DNA of 64,000 nt from Candidatus Anaerostipes excrementavium (GTDB lineage: Bacteria; Bacillota; Clostridia; Lachnospirales; Lachnospiraceae): positions 35,490 through 99,489 of the forward strand of contig DXEM01000019.1 of NCBI GenBank assembly GCA_019114985.1, written 5' to 3'. The position numbers were made by a program, and so were the translations under genes. The number at the start of each line of letters is the position of its first letter. Position 1 is the stretch's first letter. The notes under the pieces were generated by a model. The model searched no databases. It saw only the letters and a list, made by a program, of their open reading frames with translations, and was not told the DNA's origin. Positions 55,656-63,395 of this stretch are shown here, piece by piece.

Positions 55656-55875
55656 ATTGCTCCACCTCAACAAATAATTCCGACTTTTTCATTTGCAATG
55701 CATGCGCAATTTTATCTATATTTTCCAAAGAAACATTACGCTTACCAAGTTCTATGTCACTTATATATGTTCTATGTAATCCACATAAATCAGCTAACTC
55801 TTCTTGTGATATTTTCTTATCTTGTCGTATTGCTCTTACAGCTTTTCCATAAGCGACACGTATTTCTTCCTGCAT
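55642..55875 (-). CDS. Restriction-modification controller (C) protein
   Basis: 77 aa HTH_3 protein with AIRQDKKISQEELADLCGLHRTYISDIELGKRNVSLENI. Size and fold match C proteins that first activate their own and the endonuclease promoter and later repress. The start has GGAGG nine bases upstream. C-box-like operators are present in the intergenic region. Confidence 0.85.
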   Translation of the reverse strand: MQEEIRVAYGKAVRAIRQDKKISQEELADLCGLHRTYISDIELGKRNVSLENIDKIAHALQMKKSELFVEVEQYESI

Positions 55876-55878
55876 TGC

Positions 55879-55907
55879 TTGACACCTCCAATTAGTTAAA
55901 TTATAAT
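55879..55907 (+). promoter_or_regulatory. Promoter of the Dam-type methyltransferase
   Basis: TTGACA (55879-55884), 17 bases, TATAAT (55902-55907). The start would be near 55914, inside the first C-box. On the minus strand, ATTATA at 55900-55905 gives a TATAAT -10 for the C-R transcript whose -35 (about 55923-55928) is poor and covered by the C-box. Confidence 0.8.
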
Positions 55908-55913
55908 AGCACT

Positions 55914-55942
55914 GTAGACTTTGAGTCTACAGACTATAAGTT
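55914..55942. promoter_or_regulatory. C-box operators
   Basis: Two sites of the pattern GACTNNNAGTC: GACTTTGAGTC (55917-55927, within the perfect repeat GTAGACT-TTG-AGTCTAC) and GACTATAAGTT (55932-55942). They cover the -35 of the C/R promoter and the start of the methyltransferase transcript. Confidence 0.75.
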
Positions 55943-55960
55943 ACATGTGAGGTTTGAGCA

Positions 55961-56824
55961 ATGTCCAAAGTACCAGCATTATTAAAGTGGATCGGAAATA
56001 AGCAACGCTTTGCCGAAACCATTATTTCATATATGCCTGAACAATTTAATAACTACTATGAACCTTTTTTGGGGAGTGGTGCTGTAATGGCACAATTACT
56101 ATACCAAAGCAGCACGACCAACACTCCTATATTTGCCCATTCATATGCCAGCGATATCTTACCATTTTTAATCGATATATTTAATATCGTCAAATATGAT
56201 CCGAAGCAAATAAAGAACTATTATTCAAAAGAAATTGAAGAATATTATAAAAATCCTAATGACAAATACAATGAAATTAGAGATAGATTTAACAGCAATC
56301 ACAATGCTCTTGATTTCTGTCTTCTATCACGTACATGCTATTCCGGAATAATACGTTTCCGAAAAGCCGACGGGTATATGTCTACTCCGAAAGGTCCGCA
56401 TAATCCTATCAAGCCAGAAACTTTTTCAAAAAGAGTAGATTTATGGCATAATCTTATACAAAACTCAACTTTTTCAACTATGTCATTTGAAGAATGTATG
56501 GATAAAGCACAGCCTGGTGATGTAATTTATTGTGATCCGCCATATACTCATAGCCAAAGCATTATTTATGGTGCTCAAACTTTCAATATAGAAACGTTGT
56601 TCAGTAAAATAGCAGAATGTAAAGCCAGAGGTGTATATGTAATGTTATCAATCAATGGTACACGAGAATCCAACAAAAAGGATATTTCTGTTACTCCACC
56701 TATAGGTTTATTTGAAAGAGAAATTTTTGTAAATTGTGGTACCTCTATGATTGATCGATTGCAAAACGCTGGTCAAACTATGCAAAATGAAGTCGTTCAT
56801 GATAAACTACTCCTTACTTGGTAG
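55961..56824 (+). CDS. D12-class (Dam-like) N6-adenine DNA methyltransferase
   Basis: 287 aa. Motif X KWIGNKQRF, motif I YYEPFLGSGAVMAQL (about 33-47) and motif IV YCDPPYTHS (about 190-198) in the order of alpha/D12 enzymes. Would protect the host against the adjacent endonuclease. Starts at ATG 55961 after GAGG. Divergent from the C gene and convergent with the second methyltransferase. Confidence 0.92.
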   Translation: MSKVPALLKWIGNKQRFAETIISYMPEQFNNYYEPFLGSGAVMAQLLYQSSTTNTPIFAHSYASDILPFLIDIFNIVKYDPKQIKNYYSKEIEEYYKNPNDKYNEIRDRFNSNHNALDFCLLSRTCYSGIIRFRKADGYMSTPKGPHNPIKPETFSKRVDLWHNLIQNSTFSTMSFEECMDKAQPGDVIYCDPPYTHSQSIIYGAQTFNIETLFSKIAECKARGVYVMLSINGTRESNKKDISVTPPIGLFEREIFVNCGTSMIDRLQNAGQTMQNEVVHDKLLLTW

Positions 56825-56881
56825 ACAATTTTTCACAAAGGAGATACTTGCCTCGCTCTTGTATCTCCTTTTACGATACTT

Positions 56882-57604
56882 CTATTTTTCCAAGACAAAT
56901 ATATATTCATGTGCCAACATCAAAAATGTTTTTTGTATATTATTCCAGTAATCTGATGATCGGCAATTATGCTGTTCCTTTATAATAATTTCTTTAGGTC
57001 TAAAACCAACATCTATAAATTTCTGCATTGACTGCATCCCCAGAGGCAATACATAACCTTCTTGTCGTATGTCTCCGATCATAAATGCACATATTCCCTG
57101 CTTCTTTAACACTCTATATGCTTCTCTTGCAACTTGCTCTAGCTCCTTCAAAAACTCCTCATATTTTAAGTGAGAAATATCTCCCGGAATTTCTTTACTG
57201 TATCGTATAATATTTGCGTATGGTGGATGCGTACAGATAAGGTCTATGCTTTCATCTTTTATAAACGATAATTCAGTTGCATTTCCTTGCTTAGTGAAAA
57301 TTTTTGAACTTTCTTGACAAGTAAAATTAAGATTTGTGTTAGATAGCTTGACAGCTTCAGAATTTATATCAACACCGATAGCATTTCTTCCTAATAGCTT
57401 TGCTTCTATCAATGTTGTACCACTGCCTAAGAATTGATCTAGTATCCAATCGTTTTTCTTTGAATAACGTAAAATAAGGTTTCTAGGAATATATGGAGAC
57501 CAATTTCCTCTATATTTCCCCGAATGTGTTGCCCAACTTCCTCTTTCCGGAAAGGACCATACTGTTGTATCTTCTAATTTAAATCTTTCTGGCGCTTCTC
57601 TTAT
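56882..57604 (-). CDS. Second DNA methyltransferase (N4/N6 type), start altered
   Basis: Open frame of about 240 codons with motif I LDQFLGSGTTLIEAKLLGRN and motif IV LICTHPPYANIIRYS, resembling TRM11-like or N4/N6 DNA methyltransferases. The homologous part begins at LIREAPERFKLEDTTVWSFP. No ATG, GTG or TTG precedes it in frame. Either ATA 57604, six bases after GGGGAG, is used, or a single A is missing from the seven-A run at 57621-57627, which would join it to the ATG at 57633 (M-S-K-K-K-K-G-E-I). Convergent with the Dam-type gene. Confidence 0.75.
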   Translation of the reverse strand: MREAPERFKLEDTTVWSFPERGSWATHSGKYRGNWSPYIPRNLILRYSKKNDWILDQFLGSGTTLIEAKLLGRNAIGVDINSEAVKLSNTNLNFTCQESSKIFTKQGNATELSFIKDESIDLICTHPPYANIIRYSKEIPGDISHLKYEEFLKELEQVAREAYRVLKKQGICAFMIGDIRQEGYVLPLGMQSMQKFIDVGFRPKEIIIKEQHNCRSSDYWNNIQKTFLMLAHEYIFVLEK

Positions 57605-57631
57605 AAGAATCTCCCCTTTCTTTTTTTGCTC

Positions 57632-57660
57632 ATTATACTTCTACCATATTTATTTGTCCA
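57632..57660 (-). promoter_or_regulatory. Promoter of the second methyltransferase
   Basis: TGGACA (57655-57660), 17 bases, TATAAT (57632-57637) on the minus strand. The start would be near 57625, which would exclude the ATG at 57633. Two copies of CATTCGAA lie just upstream (57671 and 57695 regions). Confidence 0.55.
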
Positions 57661-57720
57661 TAAAAAAACTCCATTCGAATATTAAATAACAATAAACATT
57701 CGAACAGAGATTTCTTATTT

Positions 57721-58098
57721 TTACAAATATATAATTTTTTTCAATGCAATTTCTTCTGCACAAGCTTTAATATTGTTCATCAATCCGACCCATTTCATCT
57801 GATCCTGCATTTTCAGCATCTCCGTCACTCCCTGTTTTTCCTCCATCTGCTTCATCACCGTTTCCACCTGCTCTCTGGCTTCCTGATCAACTTGATTCAA
57901 GTGTGCTGTCAACTCCCCAGTCATCAGTAAATACTGGTACCTTGCCGGTCTATGCTCTTTCAAAAAACGTTTCCGCAGCATTCCATATTTTCCATATATC
58001 GGTTCTTCCTCATTCGCTGCCAGATCCGGCAAGTAATAATCTCCATGCAGTGTGTAGCTTAATCCATTACTTTCATCATAAATGTGCTTTTTCATCAT
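57721..58098 (-). CDS. TnpV-family transposon protein
   Basis: 125 aa with the family-typical LHGDYYLPDL, GKYGMLRKRFLKEHRPARY and LMTGELTAHLNQVD. TnpV proteins accompany mobilisable elements of the Tn4451/Tn5397 and related groups; their activity is not defined. ATG 58098 starts one base after the relaxase stop region, with GGAGAG upstream. Confidence 0.85.
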   Translation of the reverse strand: MMKKHIYDESNGLSYTLHGDYYLPDLAANEEEPIYGKYGMLRKRFLKEHRPARYQYLLMTGELTAHLNQVDQEAREQVETVMKQMEEKQGVTEMLKMQDQMKWVGLMNNIKACAEEIALKKIIYL

Positions 58099-58099
58099 C

Positions 58100-59521
58100 T
58101 TATCTCTCCATTCCTCTGTTCTTTGTTTTATTTTTCTTACGCTGTTGGTTCTCCATCTCACTTTTTCGGGCACCCCAAGCCAATCTTTCGTGAATACTGC
58201 CTTTTGGCATTTGCTCCATTTGTCGTTTTTCTTCTAATGCCTTCTGCTCTTGTATATCTTGCTGTACCACATCCTCTACAATATTTTCCCCAAGAACACG
58301 CACTACTCGGTCATATCTGTCGGAAACATCCTGCAATTGTTGTTTTTTCTCAGATAACTGCTGTTTTTCTTCACGTACCGTATCTAACTCTCTCTGTACT
58401 CGGTTGTATGCCTGCTTTGTTTCCTGATATTTGTGTTTCCATTTTTCTACTTCTTTTGTAAGTTCTTTGACCTGTGCAGCCATTGCAGCAATTTTATTTT
58501 TCATCTGGGTAAACAGTGGTTTTATTTTTTTATCTCGGTAAGTTGCTGCGCGTTCTAATGCACCAGCTTCCGGAAGTAGAGTTTTCACTGTTCCATATTC
58601 CTTTATTTCCTTGCTGACATTATCCATAACAGGCTGCAACTTCTCTCTGCGTTCTTCCAAGCTGTGCAAATCTTCCTCTGCTTTTTTTGCACGCTTCATA
58701 GCCACTTCTTTTTCCTTAACTGCCTGTTCTTTATCAGCTTCTAAATGCTTTATATCAGCCCTTGCCTCCGCAATCTGTGCGATCAGTCCTTCATTCTCTA
58801 CAGTAAGATATTCCTTTTCTTGTTCCAGTGCCTGTACTTCCTTTTTTCGCTCTTTCTTCTTAAAATTATAAACATCCAGATGCTCCTCATGTGTCCCTTT
58901 CTGTTCCAATTCAATTCCATGCTGCCGGGCAATCTCTGCAAGAACTTCTTTTTCATGGTTGATCCACTGGTTCAGCTCCGTATCGTGCTTGTTCCCTCCT
59001 TGAAATCCCAGACTTTTTAATGCCTGCTTCAGGGAAACCCTTGTATCCATTCCTTTCCCTTTCCAACCGGTCACATAAGGGACAAAATCAATATGCAGAT
59101 GTGGAGTGGCTTCGTCCTGATGCAGATAACAGCTAAATACATGAAGTGTCGGATTGCGTTTCTCAAAATCCTTTACATACTCATCCAACACCTTTACTGC
59201 AAGCTCCCCCTCCGGTGTTCCGACAGCCATATCTTCACAATTTCCAATCTGGAAAATCACTTCATGGAACAACTTTTCCTGTTTTCCCTGACGGATCTTT
59301 TCATAATAGTTTGTAATCTGACGATCCTTTCTTTTTCCTACATTGTATCGTTCCACAGAATCATCGAACAGCTCTTTGTAGACCTCTTTCAGATTTTCAT
59401 TCTGGTAACAAATGTTCAAGTGTACCCTGTTTGGATCAACATTTTCTGCTATAAAATCTCGTCTGTTATGAGCCAGGGAACCAGCTCCGATCATTCCACT
59501 GATGGTTCGTTTCATCGGCAT
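58100..59521 (-). CDS. MobV-family relaxase (plasmid recombination/mobilisation protein)
   Basis: 473 aa. N-terminal relaxase domain (about 1-200) with HNRRDFIAENVDPNRVHLN and the HxDExxPHxH metal motif in HQDEATPHLHIDFVP. From about 220 to 460 it is a long coiled coil rich in Glu, Lys and Gln. ATG 59521 follows GAGGTG; the longer frame lacks a site. It would nick at the oriT just upstream and lead DNA transfer with help of a conjugative element. Confidence 0.93.
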   Translation of the reverse strand: MPMKRTISGMIGAGSLAHNRRDFIAENVDPNRVHLNICYQNENLKEVYKELFDDSVERYNVGKRKDRQITNYYEKIRQGKQEKLFHEVIFQIGNCEDMAVGTPEGELAVKVLDEYVKDFEKRNPTLHVFSCYLHQDEATPHLHIDFVPYVTGWKGKGMDTRVSLKQALKSLGFQGGNKHDTELNQWINHEKEVLAEIARQHGIELEQKGTHEEHLDVYNFKKKERKKEVQALEQEKEYLTVENEGLIAQIAEARADIKHLEADKEQAVKEKEVAMKRAKKAEEDLHSLEERREKLQPVMDNVSKEIKEYGTVKTLLPEAGALERAATYRDKKIKPLFTQMKNKIAAMAAQVKELTKEVEKWKHKYQETKQAYNRVQRELDTVREEKQQLSEKKQQLQDVSDRYDRVVRVLGENIVEDVVQQDIQEQKALEEKRQMEQMPKGSIHERLAWGARKSEMENQQRKKNKTKNRGMER

Positions 59522-59625
59522 GCTTCTCACCTCGCCTTCTAAAAGCAGTGCCAGATATGGCACATAATTTGTATTTACGCCAGTCATTGCGCTTAAAAGA
59601 AATCTTCGCCGGATACGGCGGTTTT

Positions 59626-59646
59626 GTTACTTTTGTCAAAAGTAAC
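59626..59646. other. Candidate origin of transfer
   Basis: GTTACTTTT-GTC-AAAAGTAAC, a nine-base perfect repeat with a three-base loop, 105 bases upstream of the MobV start. A GC-rich segment (CCTTGCGCCCTGCCGGG, about 59689-59705) follows. MobV origins usually lie at this position. Confidence 0.6.
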
Positions 59647-59755
59647 GCAAAAGCACTTTCGACAGCCATACCGTCCATCAAAAGTACCCTTGCGCCCTGC
59701 CGGGGGCTATTCCTCCCGCTGGTCGGATTGCTTCTGCGTTACTCGTCTGATTGAT

Positions 59756-59989
59756 CTATTCCGGTATTCTCGCCTGGATATATTCCAGATCTCCACAGTA
59801 CGATGTCCCTACCAGATACCATTCCCTTGACAGATTCATTTCCATTCTGGTCTGCACCCACTGATCATCAATCAGTACTTCCAGACATTCCCCACAGTGA
59901 AATCCTGTATCAATCCATAAATCCGATGATAATAAACCGTATCTGTCATTGCTGCTGTTATAGCCTAATCTTCCTTCTCTCATTGTCAT
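59756..59989 (-). CDS. DUF5348 protein
   Basis: 77 aa. GRLGYNSSNDRYGLL, DTGFHCGECLEVL and TRMEM are the marks of DUF5348, small proteins encoded next to mobilisation genes in Clostridia elements. The Cys pair CGEC may bind metal. The 184 bases upstream hold no convincing gene. Confidence 0.85.
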   Translation of the reverse strand: MTMREGRLGYNSSNDRYGLLSSDLWIDTGFHCGECLEVLIDDQWVQTRMEMNLSREWYLVGTSYCGDLEYIQARIPE

Positions 59990-60173
59990 ATGATCCTTTC
60001 CATTATCCTGCTGAAAGGATGCCCTGATTCGGGGCTCCCTTTCACACCCAATAGCTCATCAATAGACGGTCGGGCAATCCACAACCTCTCGTCTGCACCT
60101 TACCGACTTTCTCCTTGTCTGCTACATACAGGTGCGTGGCACGCTCCTGTTCCAAAGTAATCAATAAGAATCC

Positions 60174-60413
60174 CTACCATCGAAAACTTTCCGGTATTCC
60201 CTTTCTTTCCAGGTATTCCTGCCGGGACTCTTCTCTTTCTTCTTCTGTTGGTGCTGTTTTATATTTGCTGTATAATTCCCGATCCACCATTGCATTCAGT
60301 TTCTTTTCCAATCCTTTCCGGATGCTGTCTTCACCTTCATAATTCTCCATAAGAAAATATTGCAAAAGCTGATAAAACAACTCATATGGAATCTGTACGT
60401 TTCTGTTTTTCAT
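60174..60413 (-). CDS. Small element-encoded accessory protein
   Basis: 79 aa, starting MKNRNVQIPYELFYQLLQYF with AAGGAG five bases before ATG 60413. Highly charged C-terminal half. Often found between repA-like ATPase and mobilisation genes of this kind of element; function unknown. Confidence 0.75.
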   Translation of the reverse strand: MKNRNVQIPYELFYQLLQYFLMENYEGEDSIRKGLEKKLNAMVDRELYSKYKTAPTEEEREESRQEYLERKGIPESFRW

Positions 60414-60428
60414 CTGATCTCCTTTTAA

Positions 60429-60472
60429 GGTGGCAAGATGCCCTTTTCTTAAGATATGGTCACCTTGCCATC
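60429..60472 (-). other. Strong hairpin between repA and the 60174 gene
   Basis: GATGGCAAGGTG pairs with CATCTTGCCACC (10 Watson-Crick pairs, one wobble, one mismatch) just before the AAGGAG of the next gene. It may act as attenuator or message stabiliser. Confidence 0.5.
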
Positions 60473-60480
60473 TTCCTTTT

Positions 60481-61557
60481 CTACTTTGATAACATCCAAT
60501 ACCACTGATTTCCATGTTTTACGGAATCTATTTCCAGTTCCATTTTGGCATTTCTCAGTGTTTTCTTTTTTATTCCCCGTTTCTCTGCTTCTTCTTCAAT
60601 CTTTTTTTGTGGTAAGCCTCCGTCAGCCAGTCTTTCAATCAGAAATTCTTTTGCTTTTCGGCTTTTCTGTCCTTTCCCATCTCCATTAAGCAGTTCATCG
60701 GCACTAATATCGTACTCGCCAATCCACTCAAATCCGTTGTCTTTGTCCAGACGGAATGCTATAGCTTTCCCCTCCGGTGCTAGGGAACTCTTTGTATGGC
60801 ACACAACTCTTACTTCTGGTTCATCCTTAATGCGTCCGACAATCAAGACGCTTCTTGCAGCTGCCTGGAAGTCAATAGAACCAAGTCCCCGGTAGGAAGA
60901 TTTTCCGTTGCTGTTCTTGTTCATGTGTCCAATTAGGATAATCGCACAATGGTATTTCTCTGCCAGGACTGCAATGCGCTTCATCAATGGACGGATTTCG
61001 TTTGCTCGGTGCATATCCACCTCTGCCCCCAGAAAGCCCTGAATTGGGTCAAGTACAACCATTTTGGCTTTTGTCTGCACGATTGCTTCTTCCAGTCGGA
61101 CATCTGCCATCGTCAGTGGCTGCTCACTATCATCAATGACCATGACCTTTGTACAGTCAGCACCTGCTGCAAGTAATCTTGGTTTTATCGTATCCCCAAG
61201 TCCGTCCTCTGCAGTCTGATAGATTACATTTACAGGTGTTTCCAAATGATATGATGATGCATTGTTTCTAATATTTTCTTTATCAACCACACCATCTTCA
61301 TTATCATCATCTGTTCTTTTATCTTTCGTTGGATCATCAGGAAGAATTGACTCTCCTCTGGTCAGTTTCGCAATGATCTGAAGTACCATTGTCGTCTTTC
61401 CTTCTCCCGGATCTCCCTGAATAATTGTTACTTTCCCAAATGGAATAAAGGGATAGAGCAACCATTCGATCTGTTCCACTTCCACCGTTTCCATGTTGAT
61501 GAGTTTCAGTTCCGGTTCCAATCTTTTCTGTACTAATTTATTTTCAAGTTTTTGCAT
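60481..61557 (-). CDS. RepA-like AAA ATPase (AAA_25)
   Basis: 358 aa. Hexameric RecA-fold helicase similar to RSF1010 RepA: Walker A IIQGDPGEGKTTM (about 45-57), Walker B MVVLDPIQGFLG, IILIGHMNKNSNGKSSYRGLGS motif region, and a C-terminal winged helix (about 300-358). It could drive replication of the excised circle. ATG 61557 follows AGGAGG by eight bases. A GNRA-like hairpin (TGCCC-GGAA-GGGCA) abuts this site. Confidence 0.85.
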   Translation of the reverse strand: MQKLENKLVQKRLEPELKLINMETVEVEQIEWLLYPFIPFGKVTIIQGDPGEGKTTMVLQIIAKLTRGESILPDDPTKDKRTDDDNEDGVVDKENIRNNASSYHLETPVNVIYQTAEDGLGDTIKPRLLAAGADCTKVMVIDDSEQPLTMADVRLEEAIVQTKAKMVVLDPIQGFLGAEVDMHRANEIRPLMKRIAVLAEKYHCAIILIGHMNKNSNGKSSYRGLGSIDFQAAARSVLIVGRIKDEPEVRVVCHTKSSLAPEGKAIAFRLDKDNGFEWIGEYDISADELLNGDGKGQKSRKAKEFLIERLADGGLPQKKIEEEAEKRGIKKKTLRNAKMELEIDSVKHGNQWYWMLSK

Positions 61558-61611
61558 ATGTATCACCTCCTGCCCTTCCGGGCAAGTCTCTGATGAACAG
61601 ATATTCGGGAA

Positions 61612-61640
61612 TTGTCGTATCTTTCAATTCATGATATACT
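61612..61640 (+). promoter_or_regulatory. Promoter of a candidate antisense RNA
   Basis: TTGTCG (61612-61617), 17 bases, TATACT (61635-61640), pointing away from repA. Confidence 0.65.
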
Positions 61641-61646
61641 TAATCT

Positions 61647-61713
61647 GCTAGGATGATATATCAGTGAATCTGATTATCAGAGAACTTGCTCAGATATTTT
61701 GTCTGGGCTTTTT
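61647..61713 (+). ncRNA. Candidate antisense RNA against the repA leader
   Basis: About 67 bases from the predicted start to the terminator GCTCAGA-TATTTTG-TCTGGGC followed by TTTTTCTTTTT (61688-61713). No reading frame. It lies opposite the leader of repA if repA is transcribed from the integrase side, like counter-transcribed RNAs that set copy number in plasmids. This is inference from a good promoter and terminator. Confidence 0.5.
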
Positions 61714-61746
61714 CTTTTTGTCTATCAGTAGTCATAGCTCCGCTCA

Positions 61747-61917
61747 TTACACAAATCTCCTTGTAGGAATAATGATAATTTCAAATTTGCTTCCGTCCTC
61801 TAATTCAAGAAGAATCACATAATCTGAATCCCGATCCGGTAAAATGGAACTTATCTTTAACTTTTTACTGTAGTTAATTGCATCAAATATTTTTCTGACT
61901 ACTTTCTTTGTCTTCAT
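61747..61917 (-). CDS. Small element protein of unknown function
   Basis: 56 aa, too short for usual calling. Starts MKTKKVVRKIFDAINYSKKL with GGAGG nine bases before ATG 61917. The second half alternates hydrophobic and charged residues (beta strands: YVILLELEDGSKFEIIII). Located between integrase and repA, 18 bases after the integrase stop, same strand. Confidence 0.7.
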   Translation of the reverse strand: MKTKKVVRKIFDAINYSKKLKISSILPDRDSDYVILLELEDGSKFEIIIIPTRRFV

Positions 61918-61935
61918 TTGCTTTTTCCTCCATAT

Positions 61936-62988
61936 CTAACGTTTAGTGTCCAACATCTCAGCTACTTTTTTCTGCTGTGACGGATACAGGTGACCATAAG
62001 TATTTAATGTCATCTGAATGTCTTTATGCCCCAGCCTTTCCTTAATAATCAGCGGTTCTACTCCCTGATGAATCAGATATGCTACATGACTGTGCCTGAT
62101 ATCATGCACTCTGATTGACTTTACTCCTGTCTTCGCTTCATATTTCTTAAGTCGTTTCTGCAACGTTCTTGCTACAATCGGAAACAACCTCTGTTCTTCT
62201 GGAAATCCATAGTGCTTCTTTGCATACTCCTGTACTTCCTCCTTGAGAAAATTAGGAATATCAATGGTGCGAACTGAGTTTTCTGTTTTCGGAGTGTCAA
62301 CCACATCTCTTTTCTTAATACGGTTATAAGTCTTATTGATATGCAACTGATTACCACTCATATCAAAATCCGAAAGACTTAATGCAAGAAGTTCACCTTC
62401 CCTGATTCCGGTCCAGAACAAAATTTCAAATATCAGATAATCCTCACTCCCCGGTTCAATACCGGCAATAAATCTGTCATATTCCTCTTTTGTCCAAAAT
62501 TCTAGCTTATCAGCATCTGATTTTCCCATCTTTTTTACTTTCTTACATGGATTGTCTTTCAGATTGTAAATTTTCTGCGCATGATTGAACAATGCATTTA
62601 ATTGATTCTGAATCATACGCTCATAAGTTTTGCTATACCCTTTTTCCTGAATGGTGTTCTGCCACTGGATAACATCTGCTGGCGTGATTTCATTCATTTT
62701 TCTCGTCCCAAAATTTGGAACAATGTGCTTATTCATCATGTGCTGCTTATTGCGGATTGAATTTTCTTTCAGTTCATTCTTTTTATCTTCAAAATAAACT
62801 TGGATAAAACTGTTCATCTCCATTTTCATATCCGCCGCAGTCTTTCTTATGAATTCCTTTTCATAATTCAATGCTTCTTTCTTTGTCTTGAACCCTCTTT
62901 TCAGCTTCTGCGTTTTCTTTCCTGTCCAGTCAATATAGCGGAAGCTCACATACCAGGTTCCCTGTGTTTTGTCTTTATAAGCTGACAT
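61936..62988 (-). CDS. int: Tyrosine-type site-specific integrase
   Basis: 350 aa. An Arm-binding and a SAM-like N-terminal region (about 1-160) precede the catalytic domain with GIREGELLAL (Arg), VHDIRHSHVAYL (His-x-x-Arg), LGHKDIQMTLNTYGHL (His and the Tyr nucleophile). ATG 62988 with GGAGG seven bases upstream. Presumably responsible for integration at the tuf 3' end. Confidence 0.95.
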   Translation of the reverse strand: MSAYKDKTQGTWYVSFRYIDWTGKKTQKLKRGFKTKKEALNYEKEFIRKTAADMKMEMNSFIQVYFEDKKNELKENSIRNKQHMMNKHIVPNFGTRKMNEITPADVIQWQNTIQEKGYSKTYERMIQNQLNALFNHAQKIYNLKDNPCKKVKKMGKSDADKLEFWTKEEYDRFIAGIEPGSEDYLIFEILFWTGIREGELLALSLSDFDMSGNQLHINKTYNRIKKRDVVDTPKTENSVRTIDIPNFLKEEVQEYAKKHYGFPEEQRLFPIVARTLQKRLKKYEAKTGVKSIRVHDIRHSHVAYLIHQGVEPLIIKERLGHKDIQMTLNTYGHLYPSQQKKVAEMLDTKR

Positions 62989-63001
62989 TCTAAATCCTCC
63001 T

Positions 63002-63193
63002 TCAAACTGCTCTCTGCGAGCATCCATAAAATTTTGTTTCCCAGTAGGGACGTGGAATCTTTCCACGAACTGCTACATATCCTTCCTTGGCCAGCTCATC
63101 ATTAAGCTGTTTCAAAATGGAATATGCCTTACTGCGTTTCACACCCAGTTCTTCCATGACATCATCAACTGTCATCATATAATTGGTTCTCAT
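63002..63193 (-). CDS. Excisionase-like DNA-binding protein
   Basis: 63 aa with a winged-helix start MRTNYMMTVDDVMEELGVKR and SKAYSILKQLNDELAKEGY. Position directly before int and size match excision factors. ATG 63193 follows AGGAGG. Confidence 0.8.
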   Translation of the reverse strand: MRTNYMMTVDDVMEELGVKRSKAYSILKQLNDELAKEGYVAVRGKIPRPYWETKFYGCSQRAV

Positions 63194-63209
63194 AACATCC
63201 TCCTTTCCA

Positions 63210-63357
63210 GTCACTTTTGTGACTCTTTTGATACTTTCTAATATAATTCACATTTGTGACTTTGTCAATAACCTTTTGCGAATTTTATTTTTCTATTCCA
63301 TGCTTTTTTTCTAAGCTATGAAAAAATCAACCTCTTTCGCATCATTCACTTTTGTGC
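63210..63357. promoter_or_regulatory. Three copies of a TCAC-N4-GTGA operator with divergent promoters
   Basis: Sites: 63210-63223 (GTCACTTTTGTGAC), 63248-63259 (TCACATTTGTGA) and 63346-63357 (TCACTTTTGTGC). The minus promoter TTGACA (63263-63268), 17 bases, TATATT (63240-63245) drives excisionase and integrase; site 2 is in its spacer and site 1 just after its start. The plus -10 TAGAAT (63358-63363) of the XRE gene directly follows site 3. Confidence 0.8.
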
Positions 63358-63395
63358 TAGAATAGAAGCACAAATATTATTAAGGAGGCAGCATT

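Noticed and set aside
57671..57703. Pair of CATTCGAA repeats as transposon ends
   Set aside because: Only eight bases, only 24 bases apart and not linked to a transposase; probably a regulatory or chance repeat.
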